DNA of 64,000 nucleotides, from NCBI GenBank assembly GCA_913057515.1, contig CAJXOJ010000001.1, positions 1 to 64,000 of the forward strand, given 5' to 3'. Source of the stretch: an uncultured Cycloclasticus sp. GTDB lineage: Bacteria > Pseudomonadota > Gammaproteobacteria > Methylococcales > Cycloclasticaceae. A program made the translations under genes and the position numbers. Within the stretch, counting starts at the first letter, position 1; each line of letters opens with the position of its first letter. The notes below the pieces were generated by a model. The model saw only the letters and a list, made by a program, of their open reading frames with translations, was not told the origin of the DNA and searched no databases. Positions 20,275 to 28,294 of this stretch are shown here, piece by piece.

Positions 20275-21294
20275 TTATAAATTAAATTGATTTGCCAACA
20301 TTTTATAGGAGGCTATGCGAGGTTGAAAGGAATGAGTGACATTAACAATCATTAACTCGTCGACATCGTATAACTCCGCCGTTTGTTCTAGCTGTGACTG
20401 ACACTGCTCAGGTGTACCTGTCACCATCGTTGCTAAGGTTTCATCGTAATAAGCCTGATCAGATAGTGACAACTGCTTTTTCTTATCCATCACCTCTTCT
20501 GGTGTGAAAAAGGTGTCTATCTTGCCGTGACGAAAGGCTTGTACTTTCCAGTATGTATGACTACTGGCAATCAATTCTGCTTCTTCTTTTGAGTCTGCAC
20601 AAATCGCCGCTACCGCAATAATAGCCTCTGGTTTTTCGATACTGCCACCTTGTTTAAAAGCATTACGATAGCGTTGAATAATTTCTGGCGGCCTATCATG
20701 CGTTCCAATAAATAAAGCCAATACAAAACCTGCACCTAAGACGCCCGCCATTTCGGCGCTACCATCACTAGAGCCTAGCATCCAAACTGGCGGCGCACCC
20801 ACATCAGTTGGCACAACAATCGCTTGACTATAGGGGTGGTCTGCGGGCAAATTGTTACTTAAATAGCCTATTAAATCTTGCGTTTGACTAGGGTAATACT
20901 CAGACGGTACTGTTTGCCTTGGTGCAGAAATAGCCGCTGATGAAACCGGGTGCCCACCAGGTGCACGTCCCACGCCTAAATCAATTCGGCCGGGGTGAAA
21001 TGCCTCAAGCATTTTAAATGTTTCAGCCACTTTAAACGCGCTGTAGTGAGGCAACATAACGCCACCACTACCGACGCGAATTCGTTTCGTTGCATGCGCA
21101 ACATTACTCACCATCATTTCAGGGCATGGACTTGCATAACCCGGCGTACCATGGTGCTCAGCAACCCAATAACGATGATAACCAGCCTCGTCACACGCTT
21201 TAGCTAACTCAATCGTCGAAAATAAACCGGTCGATTCAGCTTGATTATCATGTACAGGTGATTGGTCGAGAACACTTAGTTTTAGGTTTTTCAT
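20275..21294 (-). CDS. LLM-class flavin-dependent oxidoreductase
   Basis: This 339-residue protein is a bacterial-luciferase-like monooxygenase (YhbW/LuxA-related single-chain group). The N terminus (LSVLDQSPV), the HRYWVAEHHG motif, RIRVGSGGVMLPHYS and DLGVGRAPGG are the family hallmarks. Such proteins use reduced FMN; no dedicated reductase is adjacent. It heads a four-gene operon (gaps of 21, 18 and 6 nt). The substrate is unknown; a monooxygenase followed by a C-C hydrolase and a 2-oxoacid reductase would suit degradation of a cyclic compound, which is inference only. Confidence 0.82.
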   Translation of the reverse strand: MKNLKLSVLDQSPVHDNQAESTGLFSTIELAKACDEAGYHRYWVAEHHGTPGYASPCPEMMVSNVAHATKRIRVGSGGVMLPHYSAFKVAETFKMLEAFHPGRIDLGVGRAPGGHPVSSAAISAPRQTVPSEYYPSQTQDLIGYLSNNLPADHPYSQAIVVPTDVGAPPVWMLGSSDGSAEMAGVLGAGFVLALFIGTHDRPPEIIQRYRNAFKQGGSIEKPEAIIAVAAICADSKEEAELIASSHTYWKVQAFRHGKIDTFFTPEEVMDKKKQLSLSDQAYYDETLATMVTGTPEQCQSQLEQTAELYDVDELMIVNVTHSFQPRIASYKMLANQFNL

Positions 21295-21436
21295 CGTATA
21301 ATTAGGCCAGTTAAAAAGACGTTTATAATAAATTATTTTAAGCTGACAAGTCGATGACAGTTATCAAAAAACATAAAAAAGCCGCGTAATAGAGAAATAG
21401 TGATGCTTACAACTGGGAGTGCTAGCACCTCTTACT

Positions 21437-21625
21437 TTAAACCAAAATGGAATTCGTACTTACATGCAATCCACACTGTGCATCTTTGCCGGCAGCCAAC
21501 GCAGCTAGATAAACCAATGCCGCGCCGTAAGTACCTGTTGCATTATTAAGGATAAAGGCCTCTCACTTAAAGCCACCCGTCAAGGCCTAACTAAGATTGG
21601 CACGTGAAATCAGCGCATGATCGAC
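21437..21625 (-). pseudogene. possible decayed gene fragment
   Basis: On the minus strand one frame reads VIIVDHALISRANLS, stop, ALTGGFK, stop, then an Ala/Gly-rich stretch (AFILNNATGTYGAALVYLAA...) ending with VSTNSILV and a stop. The composition is protein-like but two in-frame stops interrupt it and no start is visible. It may be the remnant of a gene that once filled the 450-bp gap between the LLM gene and fliN. I cannot name the parent family. Confidence 0.3.
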
Positions 21626-21695
21626 AATAATGACTTAAATTTGACTTAAATTTACACAAAAAACATAAGTCATTGTAATTAAAATATTTTTTTGT

Positions 21696-21710
21696 TGGCA
21701 CAATGATTGC
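21696..21710 (+). promoter_or_regulatory. sigma-54 promoter of fliN
   Basis: TGGCAC, five bases and TTGC match the -24/-12 consensus (TGGCAC-N5-TTGCW) exactly. It lies 41 bp before the fliN ATG. In polar-flagellate gammaproteobacteria, middle flagellar genes depend on RpoN and FlrC/FleQ-type activators, which fits. Confidence 0.8.
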
Positions 21711-21750
21711 TATTATAAAATAAATATTAAATTAGAAATGGATACGAACA

Positions 21751-22272
21751 ATGAGTGATGACGAGAATAATGATGGCGCCGACTGGGGTGATGCTCTCGA
21801 AGAGCAAGCTGCCGCAAGCGCTGATGCAGATTGGGGTGACGCTTTAAACGAGCAAGCTGAAGGTGAAGCAGAAGCCAGCGCTGGCGCAGACTGGGGCGAT
21901 GCCCTTGAAGAGCAAGCCGCAGCAAGCACTGATGCAGATTGGGGTGAGGCCTTAAACGAGCAAGCAAATGCCGGAACGACCTCATCAAACGCGTTAACAG
22001 GTTCTGACCACGAAATTAATTTAGATGTCATTTTGGATGTGCCGGTCACGATGGCCATGGAAGTAGGCAACACCAAAATTAGCATACGTAACTTACTTCA
22101 ATTAAATCAAGGCTCCGTTATTGAGCTTGATCGTTTAGCAGGTGAGCCAATGGATGTGCTAGTGAATAAAGTGCTTATTGCCCGTGGCGAGGTTGTGGTT
22201 GTCAACGATAAATTTGGTCTTCGTTTGACCGATATCATCAGTCCTGCTGAGCGAGTAAAAAAACTTAAATAG
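21751..22272 (+). CDS. fliN: flagellar motor switch protein FliN with repetitive acidic N-terminal extension
   Basis: FliN forms the lower C-ring and binds CheY-P with FliM in the motor switch. Residues about 90-173 are a classic SpoA domain (LDVPVTMAMEVGNTKISIRNLL..., GSVIELDRLAGEPMDVLVN, GEVVVVNDKFGLRLTDI). The first 80 residues are very acidic and contain four copies of a 15-20 residue unit with core ADWG(D/E)AL(E/N)EQA. FliN N-terminal tails are usually short and variable, so this one is unusual. The gene stands alone behind a sigma-54 promoter, next to the chemotaxis operon. Confidence 0.93.
   Translation: MSDDENNDGADWGDALEEQAAASADADWGDALNEQAEGEAEASAGADWGDALEEQAAASTDADWGEALNEQANAGTTSSNALTGSDHEINLDVILDVPVTMAMEVGNTKISIRNLLQLNQGSVIELDRLAGEPMDVLVNKVLIARGEVVVVNDKFGLRLTDIISPAERVKKLK
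21778..21966 (+). repeat. four-copy coding repeat in fliN
   Basis: Four in-frame copies encode ADWGDALEEQA / ADWGDALNEQA / ADWGDALEEQA / ADWGEALNEQA, spaced by 15-20 codons in an A-B-A-B pattern (EE alternating with NE). The higher-order pattern suggests duplication of a two-unit block. Confidence 0.85.
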
Positions 22273-22593
22273 TTCTTAAATCACTCACTTTATTTGATGC
22301 CTCCTGATCCTCAACCTTGTTGGGGCATTGGGCGTCTTTAGCACCCCCTTTTGCAAAATACCTGTGATTATTATTAAGAAAATAATAAGTTGTTAACCTG
22401 TACTCGTTAACCAAAAAAACTCACTCATCCTACGTCAAGTTAGCCAGTGCAAAACATAGAACCACCCCTTGTGCTAGGATAATCGACTAACAACTAAGGG
22501 CAATGAATGAGGTTTTTTACGTAAATAAATCACCTATATTCAGCAATCATCGCCTTAAAAAGTATTTTTACAAAACATTTTCGAATTCTTGAC
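22273..22593. other. intergenic gap between fliN and the cheY promoter
   Basis: No gene is seen. Near 22320-22355 the plus strand has GGGG...CCCCC followed by TTTT, which could be a weak terminator for fliN with a long loop. The remainder is A/T-rich without recognisable structure. Confidence 0.35.
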
Positions 22594-22620
22594 TAAACTT
22601 GCAGTGTCATTGGTCGATAA
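22594..22620 (+). promoter_or_regulatory. sigma-28 (FliA) promoter of the chemotaxis operon
   Basis: TAAA, a 15-bp spacer and GTCGATAA match the FliA consensus TAAA-N15-GCCGATAA with one mismatch. It lies about 40 bp before the cheY start. Chemotaxis genes are usual class-IV FliA targets. Confidence 0.8.
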
Positions 22621-22658
22621 TATAGTTATAAAAATTAAACAGTAAGGAGTAGTCCAAA

Positions 22659-23045
22659 TTGGATAAGAATATGAAAATTCTAGTTGTAGATGATTTTTCT
22701 ACGATGAGACGAATAGTTAAAAACCTCTTAAGAGAGTTAGGGTTTACTAACTTAGACGAAGCAGATGATGGCCAAACCGCTTGGCCAAAATTAAAAGCGG
22801 GTGATTATGATTTTTTAGTAACTGACTGGAATATGCCAGGCATGACAGGAATCGATTTACTAAAAACCGTACGCGCGAACCCTCAAACTGCAAATATGCC
22901 CGTACTATTAGTGACCGCCGAGTCCAAAAGAGAGCAGATTATTGAAGCAGCCCAAGCTGGAGTTAATGGATATATTATCAAACCATTTACTGCCGCGACG
23001 CTAAAAGAAAAAATCGATAAAATTTTTGCTCGGACCAGCGGTTAA
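22659..23045 (+). CDS. cheY: chemotaxis response regulator CheY
   Basis: CheY is the single-domain receiver that carries the signal from CheA to FliM/FliN. The 128-residue protein begins [18 protein letters not shown], with the acidic pair Asp11/Asp12, phospho-acceptor Asp56 (VTDWNMPGM), Thr in LLVTAESK and the conserved Lys in YIIKPFTA. The start is TTG at 22659, ten nt after AAGGAG; the ATG at 22671 is too far from that site. First gene of cheY-cheZ-cheA-parC-parP-cheW. Confidence 0.97.
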   Translation: MDKNMKILVVDDFSTMRRIVKNLLRELGFTNLDEADDGQTAWPKLKAGDYDFLVTDWNMPGMTGIDLLKTVRANPQTANMPVLLVTAESKREQIIEAAQAGVNGYIIKPFTAATLKEKIDKIFARTSG

Positions 23046-23047
23046 TA

Positions 23048-23806
23048 ATGGCAAACGGAGCAGACATGCAAAATGAACAAGATAGGTTGGAATTGCTTGA
23101 AAAAGCCCAGCGATTAATTAAAAGTATCGAGAGTAATGATGATTTAGTAACCGCTGAGCTGTTAAGCGCGATTTCTATTGATAATGAAAAACGCTTATTT
23201 AAAGAAGTTGGACAGCTAACGCGCAATTTACATGATAATTTAGCGACCTTTGCACTAGACGATCAGTTAACCGCTTTAACTGATAAAGGAATTCCAGATG
23301 CTAAAGAGCGCTTAAATTATGTTATTGATATGACAGATGAGGCAGCAAACAAAACGCTAACTGCCATCGAAGAAGTCATCCCTGTTACCACTGAAATGGA
23401 ACATAAATCAGAAGAACTTTACAAAAATTGGAATAAATTTTTGAGCCGTGAATTATCGCTCCCTGAATTCAAAGCAATGTCAGCTGAAATCACTAAATAC
23501 CTTGAAAGCTCATGCAGAAACACCAAGTTTGTTCACGAAAAGGCCAATGAAATTGTGATGGCTCAAGGCTTTCAGGATTTGACAGGGCAGGTTATTAAAA
23601 AAGTTATCGGGCTTGTACAAAACGTTGAAGACAGTTTAGTTGAGTTAGTAAAAATCGCCGGAGCTCAAGAAGCAACAATGACTCCGACCAAAGCGACCGG
23701 CCCAAAAGACAAACTTGAAGGCCCGACAGTACCCGGTATCGTTGTTGAAGGGGCTGTAAACAGTCAAGATGAAGTAGACGACCTTTTGTCCAGTTTAGGG
23801 TTCTAA
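23048..23806 (+). CDS. cheZ: CheY-P phosphatase CheZ
   Basis: CheZ dephosphorylates CheY-P. The 252-residue protein forms the long four-helix bundle expected, with the catalytic region QGFQDLTGQVIKKVI (Gln in the DLTGQ segment). The C-terminal CheY-binding peptide SQDEVDDLLSSLGF follows a Pro/Gly-rich flexible linker. It starts 2 nt after cheY and precedes cheA by 9 nt, so it is operon-linked to both. Confidence 0.95.
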   Translation: MANGADMQNEQDRLELLEKAQRLIKSIESNDDLVTAELLSAISIDNEKRLFKEVGQLTRNLHDNLATFALDDQLTALTDKGIPDAKERLNYVIDMTDEAANKTLTAIEEVIPVTTEMEHKSEELYKNWNKFLSRELSLPEFKAMSAEITKYLESSCRNTKFVHEKANEIVMAQGFQDLTGQVIKKVIGLVQNVEDSLVELVKIAGAQEATMTPTKATGPKDKLEGPTVPGIVVEGAVNSQDEVDDLLSSLGF

Positions 23807-23815
23807 GGAATAATT

Positions 23816-25846
23816 ATGGCCATTGATTTAGAAGACGAAATCTTACAAGACTTTTTAGTTGAATCCGCTGAAATTCTCGAAGAATTAAGTGAGCAGCTGG
23901 TTGAACTAGAGCAATCACCAGAAGACTCCGATTTATTAAACTCTATCTTCAGAGGCTTTCATACAGTTAAAGGGGGCGCTGGCTTCCTTGGGCTAGATGG
24001 TATGGTAGGAATTTGTCATGTCTCAGAAGACGTGTTTGATATCCTCAGAAACGGAGAGCGTGTTGCCGATTCCGCGTTAATGGATGCTATTCTACGGGTC
24101 CTTGATGTCGTAAATGATATGTTTGAGTCTATTCGTTCTGGTGAAGACCCAGCACCACCTGACCCGACACTTATTGCTGAAATTTCAGCCTTTAAAACCC
24201 CAGCCAATCAAGGCTCAGAAACGGTAATAAAAACGCCGGAGTTAACGATTCCGCCGGAGTTAACACAGGACCCAGCCATCTCTGCCCAGAGCAGCGCGGT
24301 AGCTGATGAGGTTCAGCAAGAATTTGAAGAGATGCTTAAATCCACAAGCTCCAGTGAACTCGAGGTACCCGTAGCGCCATCATCGGATGATATTACTGAA
24401 GAAGAATTTGAGAGTTTACTCGATGAATTGCATGGAAAAAATAAAGCACCTTCAGTGCCGCTTGAAGCTCAGACCGAACCCGCTGGTTCTGACGACATAT
24501 CCGAAGAAGAATTCGACAAACTTTTAGATGAAATGCACGGTAAAGGAAAAGGCCCAGCCGGATCCGTTGCCACACCACCACCCTCTCCTCCTGTTGTAGA
24601 GCCAACACCTGTTGTTGAACACACCTCGCCTGCTAAAGAACCCATTAAAGAAAAAACTAAAGCGCCTGCGACAAAAGCACCCGCCGAAACAAGTGTACGC
24701 GTAGACACTCAACGACTTGACGATATTATGAATATGGTTGGTGAGCTTGTGCTAGTTCGTAATCGTTTGTCCAAGCTTCGCTCTGGCAGTGAAGACGATG
24801 AAATGACTAAAGCCATTTCTAACTTGGACATTGTTACCGCTGATTTACAGTTAGCTGTGATGAAAACGCGGATGCAACCCATTAAGAAAGTGTTCGGACG
24901 TTTCCCACGAGTAGTACGAGATTTAGCTAGATCATTAAATAAAAAAATAGCACTTGAATTGGTCGGTGAAGAAACTGATTTAGATAAAAACTTGGTTGAA
25001 GCTTTGGCCGACCCACTCGTTCACCTTGTCAGAAACTCTGTTGATCATGGCATTGAATTACCAGAAGATAGAATTGCCGCTGGGAAGTCGGAAGAAGGGC
25101 TTATTGTTCTTAGTGCATTTCAAGAGGGTGACCATATTCTTCTAACGATTGAAGATGACGGCAAAGGCATGAACCCTGAAGTATTGCGTGCCAGTGCCGT
25201 TAGCAAAGGAATGATGGATCAAGAAGCTGCATCTCGATTAACCGATATTGAGTGTTATAACTTAATTTTTGAAGCTGGTTTCTCAACGAAAACGGAAATA
25301 TCAGATGTGTCTGGCCGTGGCGTGGGTATGGATGTCGTTAAAACTCGTATCGTTGGTATGAATGGTACTGTTCATGTAGAGTCTGAGTTAGGTCGCGGTA
25401 GCAAAGTTGTTATTAAATTACCGTTAACACTAGCTATTATGTCTACCTTAATGGTTAAACTATCCAAACAAACTTTTGCCCTACAACTATCTAGTGTTGT
25501 GGAAATATTAAGCTTAGATTTATCAAATACAAACATGATAAATGGCAAGCTCGTTGTGATGGTAAGAGGTAAGGCATTACCGTTGTTCAACCTGAATGAG
25601 TGGTTAATTCCAGGATACAGCTCGGATGAAAATGCAACACAAAACCAACATGTCGTTGTTGTTAGCTCAGGGCATAACCCAGTTGCTTTTATAGTTGACC
25701 AGTTATTAGGACAAGAGGAAGTTGTTATTAAGCCACTGGGTACTTTATTGACTCACGTCGGCGGCTTAGCAGGCGCAACCATAACAGGAGATGGCGGTAT
25801 CGCAATCATTTTAGACATTCCTAGTATGTTAGATCGCTACGCATAA
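23816..25846 (+). CDS. cheA: chemotaxis histidine kinase CheA
   Basis: CheA autophosphorylates in response to receptor signals and passes phosphate to CheY and CheB. The 676-residue protein has an HPt domain (1-105, His49 in RGFHTVKGGAGF), a long linker (about 110-290), the P3 dimerisation helices (about 295-360), an ATPase domain (about 365-540, LVRNSVDHGIE, DDGKGMNPE, GRGVGMDVV) and a CheW-like domain (about 545-676). The linker has a duplicated peptide, DD-I-(T/S)-EEEF-x-x-LLDE-(L/M)-HGK. In vibrios this part of CheA is where ParC/ParP dock for polar placement, which fits the neighbouring genes. Confidence 0.96.
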   Translation: MAIDLEDEILQDFLVESAEILEELSEQLVELEQSPEDSDLLNSIFRGFHTVKGGAGFLGLDGMVGICHVSEDVFDILRNGERVADSALMDAILRVLDVVNDMFESIRSGEDPAPPDPTLIAEISAFKTPANQGSETVIKTPELTIPPELTQDPAISAQSSAVADEVQQEFEEMLKSTSSSELEVPVAPSSDDITEEEFESLLDELHGKNKAPSVPLEAQTEPAGSDDISEEEFDKLLDEMHGKGKGPAGSVATPPPSPPVVEPTPVVEHTSPAKEPIKEKTKAPATKAPAETSVRVDTQRLDDIMNMVGELVLVRNRLSKLRSGSEDDEMTKAISNLDIVTADLQLAVMKTRMQPIKKVFGRFPRVVRDLARSLNKKIALELVGEETDLDKNLVEALADPLVHLVRNSVDHGIELPEDRIAAGKSEEGLIVLSAFQEGDHILLTIEDDGKGMNPEVLRASAVSKGMMDQEAASRLTDIECYNLIFEAGFSTKTEISDVSGRGVGMDVVKTRIVGMNGTVHVESELGRGSKVVIKLPLTLAIMSTLMVKLSKQTFALQLSSVVEILSLDLSNTNMINGKLVVMVRGKALPLFNLNEWLIPGYSSDENATQNQHVVVVSSGHNPVAFIVDQLLGQEEVVIKPLGTLLTHVGGLAGATITGDGGIAIILDIPSMLDRYA

Positions 25847-25894
25847 CGCACTATTAAAGAGCAAGGTAATAAAAATGAGAAAGCAGTCAATTTA

Positions 25895-26698
25895 ATGAAA
25901 ACGTGGGCCATATCAAACCAGAAAGGCGGTGTTGGTAAAACAACAACCGTCGTGACCCTCGCTGGATTATTGTCAATGCGTGGCAAACGCGTGCTCTGTA
26001 TTGACCTTGACCCCCAAGGGTCAATGACAAGCTACTTTCGCCTAGACCCAGACAGCATTCAACAGAGTGCTTACAACCTATTTAAAGACAGTTCAGAGAA
26101 GCTAACACCAGAGCCACAAAAGTATATTCAAAAAACTTCTTTTGCTGGGTTAGATGTTCTGCCTGCTTCTGTGGCATTAGCAACGCTGGATCGTCAGGCC
26201 AGTAAGTTTAAAGGACTGGGGCTTGTGATTACTAATGCGCTGAAAAAACTTGAGCCTGCCTATGATGTTATTCTTATTGATACCCCGCCCATGTTGGGAG
26301 TATTGATGATTAATGCGCTAGCGGCGAGTGATCACTTAATTGTGCCTGTGCAGACAGAGTTTCTAGCACTCAAAGGACTTGAGCGGATGATGAAAACATT
26401 AAAAATGATCCAGAAAACTAGGCATAAACCACTTAAATACACCATTGTTCCCACTATGTTTGACAAAAGAACCAGAGCTTCTGTTAGCAGCTTGAATTCA
26501 CTTAGGAATAATTATAAAGATAAATTATGGCGTGGTTATATAACCGTTGATACGCAGTTACGCGAAGCCAGTAGAGCCGGTACCCCTGCCTCAATATTAT
26601 CACCTAAATCTAAATCGGTGATAGCCTACGACAATTTATTGCAAACCATCTGGGATGATAAAGCAAAGCTTACTTTGGTATCAAATGATGGCCGATAA
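25895..26698 (+). CDS. parC: ParA-family ATPase ParC for chemotaxis-array positioning
   Basis: This 267-residue ParA/MinD-like ATPase has the deviant Walker A NQKGGVGKTTT (residues 6-16), LCIDLDPQGSM and the IDTPPMLG Walker B region. Located between cheA and a CheW-like gene, it corresponds to ParC of Vibrio and its counterparts in Pseudomonas, which recruit chemotaxis arrays to the cell pole and ensure their inheritance. In those genomes cheB usually sits between cheA and parC; here it is absent. It overlaps the next gene. Confidence 0.9.
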   Translation: MKTWAISNQKGGVGKTTTVVTLAGLLSMRGKRVLCIDLDPQGSMTSYFRLDPDSIQQSAYNLFKDSSEKLTPEPQKYIQKTSFAGLDVLPASVALATLDRQASKFKGLGLVITNALKKLEPAYDVILIDTPPMLGVLMINALAASDHLIVPVQTEFLALKGLERMMKTLKMIQKTRHKPLKYTIVPTMFDKRTRASVSSLNSLRNNYKDKLWRGYITVDTQLREASRAGTPASILSPKSKSVIAYDNLLQTIWDDKAKLTLVSNDGR

Positions 26699-27764
26699 CA
26701 AAGTGAAATCAATATTAGACCAAGATGACGCAATGGAGAGCTACTTCGTCGGACTTTTGTCAACTTTAGATCCCGAGAATGCAAATGAGCTTTCTGACAA
26801 TGGCGTGAAATTAGTGTCAACTAGCTCTACAGCTGAAGATGAGCTACCTACAGACTGGGAAGCTGATGTTGATGAAGCCGAAAGGCTCGAAGAAGAGAAA
26901 GCTGAGGCCGGACGACTCAAAGCCGAAGTAGCGCGCCTTAAAGCAGAGCAAGCCGAAGCCGCACGTCTGAAAGTAGAACAGGCCGAGGCCGTACGACTCG
27001 AGGCAGAGCAAGCAGAAGCGGCGCGTCTGGAAGCAGAACAGGCCGAGGCCACACGTCTGGAAGCAGAGCAAGCCGAAGTAGCACGTTTGGAAGCAGAACA
27101 AATCGAGGCTGCGCGACTCGAAGCAGAGCAGGCCGAAGTAGCACGTTTGGAGGCAGAACAAATCGAGGCTGCACGACTCGAAGCAGAGCAAGCTGAAGTG
27201 ACGCGTCTGGAAGCAGAGCAAGCAGAAGCAGCACGTTTGGAAGCAGAACAAATCGAGGCTGCACGATTCGAAGCAGAGCAAGCTGAAGTAGCACGACTTG
27301 AAGCAGAGTTAGTTAAAATCGATAGCTCTGCCCCTTCATGGGTTACACATCAATTCACCGCCTTAGTCGGTAGCGTTAACAATGTAAATCTAACCTTCCC
27401 TTCAAATGCCATCAAGGGAGAACTGGAGTTCAGTAACGACCTCAAAAGTGTTAAGGACCAACCCGACTGGGTGCTTGGCTTAAAAGTATTGGGTAAAGAT
27501 TTTATTGCTGTCATTGATGCGGGCAAACTGATGTTAGACCAACCGGTAAGAGATACTCATAAAAAACCGTATAAAAAAATTATTTTATTAAACGGCAGCA
27601 AATGGGGTATTGCATTAGATTCGATTTCGACCGAGATAGACATTAACGCATCTGATATTAAGTGGCGTAAAAGTGCGTCCGAACGCCCATGGTTATGCGG
27701 GTTTATATCAGAACAGCAATTAGCGATTGTTGACCCCACCAAAATTTTTGCTAAAAATAAATAA
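26685..27764 (+). CDS. parP: CheW-like array-tethering protein ParP with long Ala/Glu repeat
   Basis: The C-terminal 140 residues form a CheW-like domain (PDWVLGLKVLGKDFIAVIDAGKL, KKIILLNGSKWGIALD). In vibrios ParP links ParC to CheA and MCPs. The middle (about residues 83-209 from ATG 26685) is a highly regular decapeptide repeat, ARLEAEQAEA, repeated 12 times plus a partial, expected to form a long charged single helix or coiled coil. The start is set at 26685 (MMADNK), overlapping parC by 14 nt; an earlier in-frame ATG at 26655 is possible. Function by context is confident; the repeat length is unusual. Confidence 0.87.
   Translation: MMADNKVKSILDQDDAMESYFVGLLSTLDPENANELSDNGVKLVSTSSTAEDELPTDWEADVDEAERLEEEKAEAGRLKAEVARLKAEQAEAARLKVEQAEAVRLEAEQAEAARLEAEQAEATRLEAEQAEVARLEAEQIEAARLEAEQAEVARLEAEQIEAARLEAEQAEVTRLEAEQAEAARLEAEQIEAARFEAEQAEVARLEAELVKIDSSAPSWVTHQFTALVGSVNNVNLTFPSNAIKGELEFSNDLKSVKDQPDWVLGLKVLGKDFIAVIDAGKLMLDQPVRDTHKKPYKKIILLNGSKWGIALDSISTEIDINASDIKWRKSASERPWLCGFISEQQLAIVDPTKIFAKNK
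26931..27311 (+). repeat. tandem 30-bp coding repeat in parP
   Basis: Twelve full 30-bp units and a partial one encode the decapeptide consensus (A/T)RLEAEQ(A/I)E(A/V). Units alternate EQAEV and EQIEA in the middle, giving a 60-bp higher-order period, the sign of recent block duplication. Such arrays tend to vary in copy number between strains. Confidence 0.9.
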
Positions 27765-27802
27765 ACGCTCTAGATGAAACAAAATATACAGAAGGACTGT
27801 AA

Positions 27803-28294
27803 ATGAATTCAGATGATAGTGAACACCAGCACCAAGATGTAGTTGAGCCGGTTACGCAGTGGCTAACCTTTGTCTTGGGCAATGAGAAATATGCCGTTAA
27901 AGTTATGCAGGTTCAAGAGGTTCTTCGATATACACCTATCGCACCAGTTCCTGGTGCCCCTATGGAAGTTTTAGGTATTATCAATTTGCGCGGTAATGTT
28001 GTCACAGTTGTCGCGTTACGCAAGAAGTTTAATATGCCATCGACAGAAAATGATGATTTTACGAGAATCATGATGATGGATGTTCAAGGACATATAATGG
28101 GTGTACTTGTTGATAAGGTGAAAGAGGTCGTTTATTTAAAAGATAGCGAAATAGAATCAGCGCCTGATGTAAATAATAGTAACCCCGAGACTTCTATCTT
28201 TATTCAAGGCATTGCACATGTTGATAATGAATTACACATACTTGTTAACTTAGATAAATTATTGAGTGCGGAAGACTTAGAGTTATTAATGTAG
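27803..28294 (+). CDS. cheW: chemotaxis coupling protein CheW
   Basis: CheW joins chemoreceptors to CheA. The 163-residue protein consists of a CheW domain: WLTFVLGNEKYAVKVMQVQEVLRY, APVPGAPMEVLGIINLRGNVVTVVALRKKF, IMMMDVQGHIMGVLVDKVKEVV and the C-terminal HILVNLDKLLS. It has a good ribosome site (AAGGACTG) before ATG 27803. It is the last gene of the cheY operon. Confidence 0.95.
   Translation: MNSDDSEHQHQDVVEPVTQWLTFVLGNEKYAVKVMQVQEVLRYTPIAPVPGAPMEVLGIINLRGNVVTVVALRKKFNMPSTENDDFTRIMMMDVQGHIMGVLVDKVKEVVYLKDSEIESAPDVNNSNPETSIFIQGIAHVDNELHILVNLDKLLSAEDLELLM

Noticed and set aside
21468-21512. Short plus-strand reading MQSTLCIFAGSQRS resembling the start of a LOG-family protein
   Set aside because: It stops after 14 residues and nothing downstream continues the family; probably chance on the opposite strand of the decayed frame.
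26844-27294. Long open frames on the reverse strand of parP (Leu/Cys/Phe-rich)
   Set aside because: They are by-products of the 30-bp repeat, which keeps several frames open; composition is not that of a real protein.
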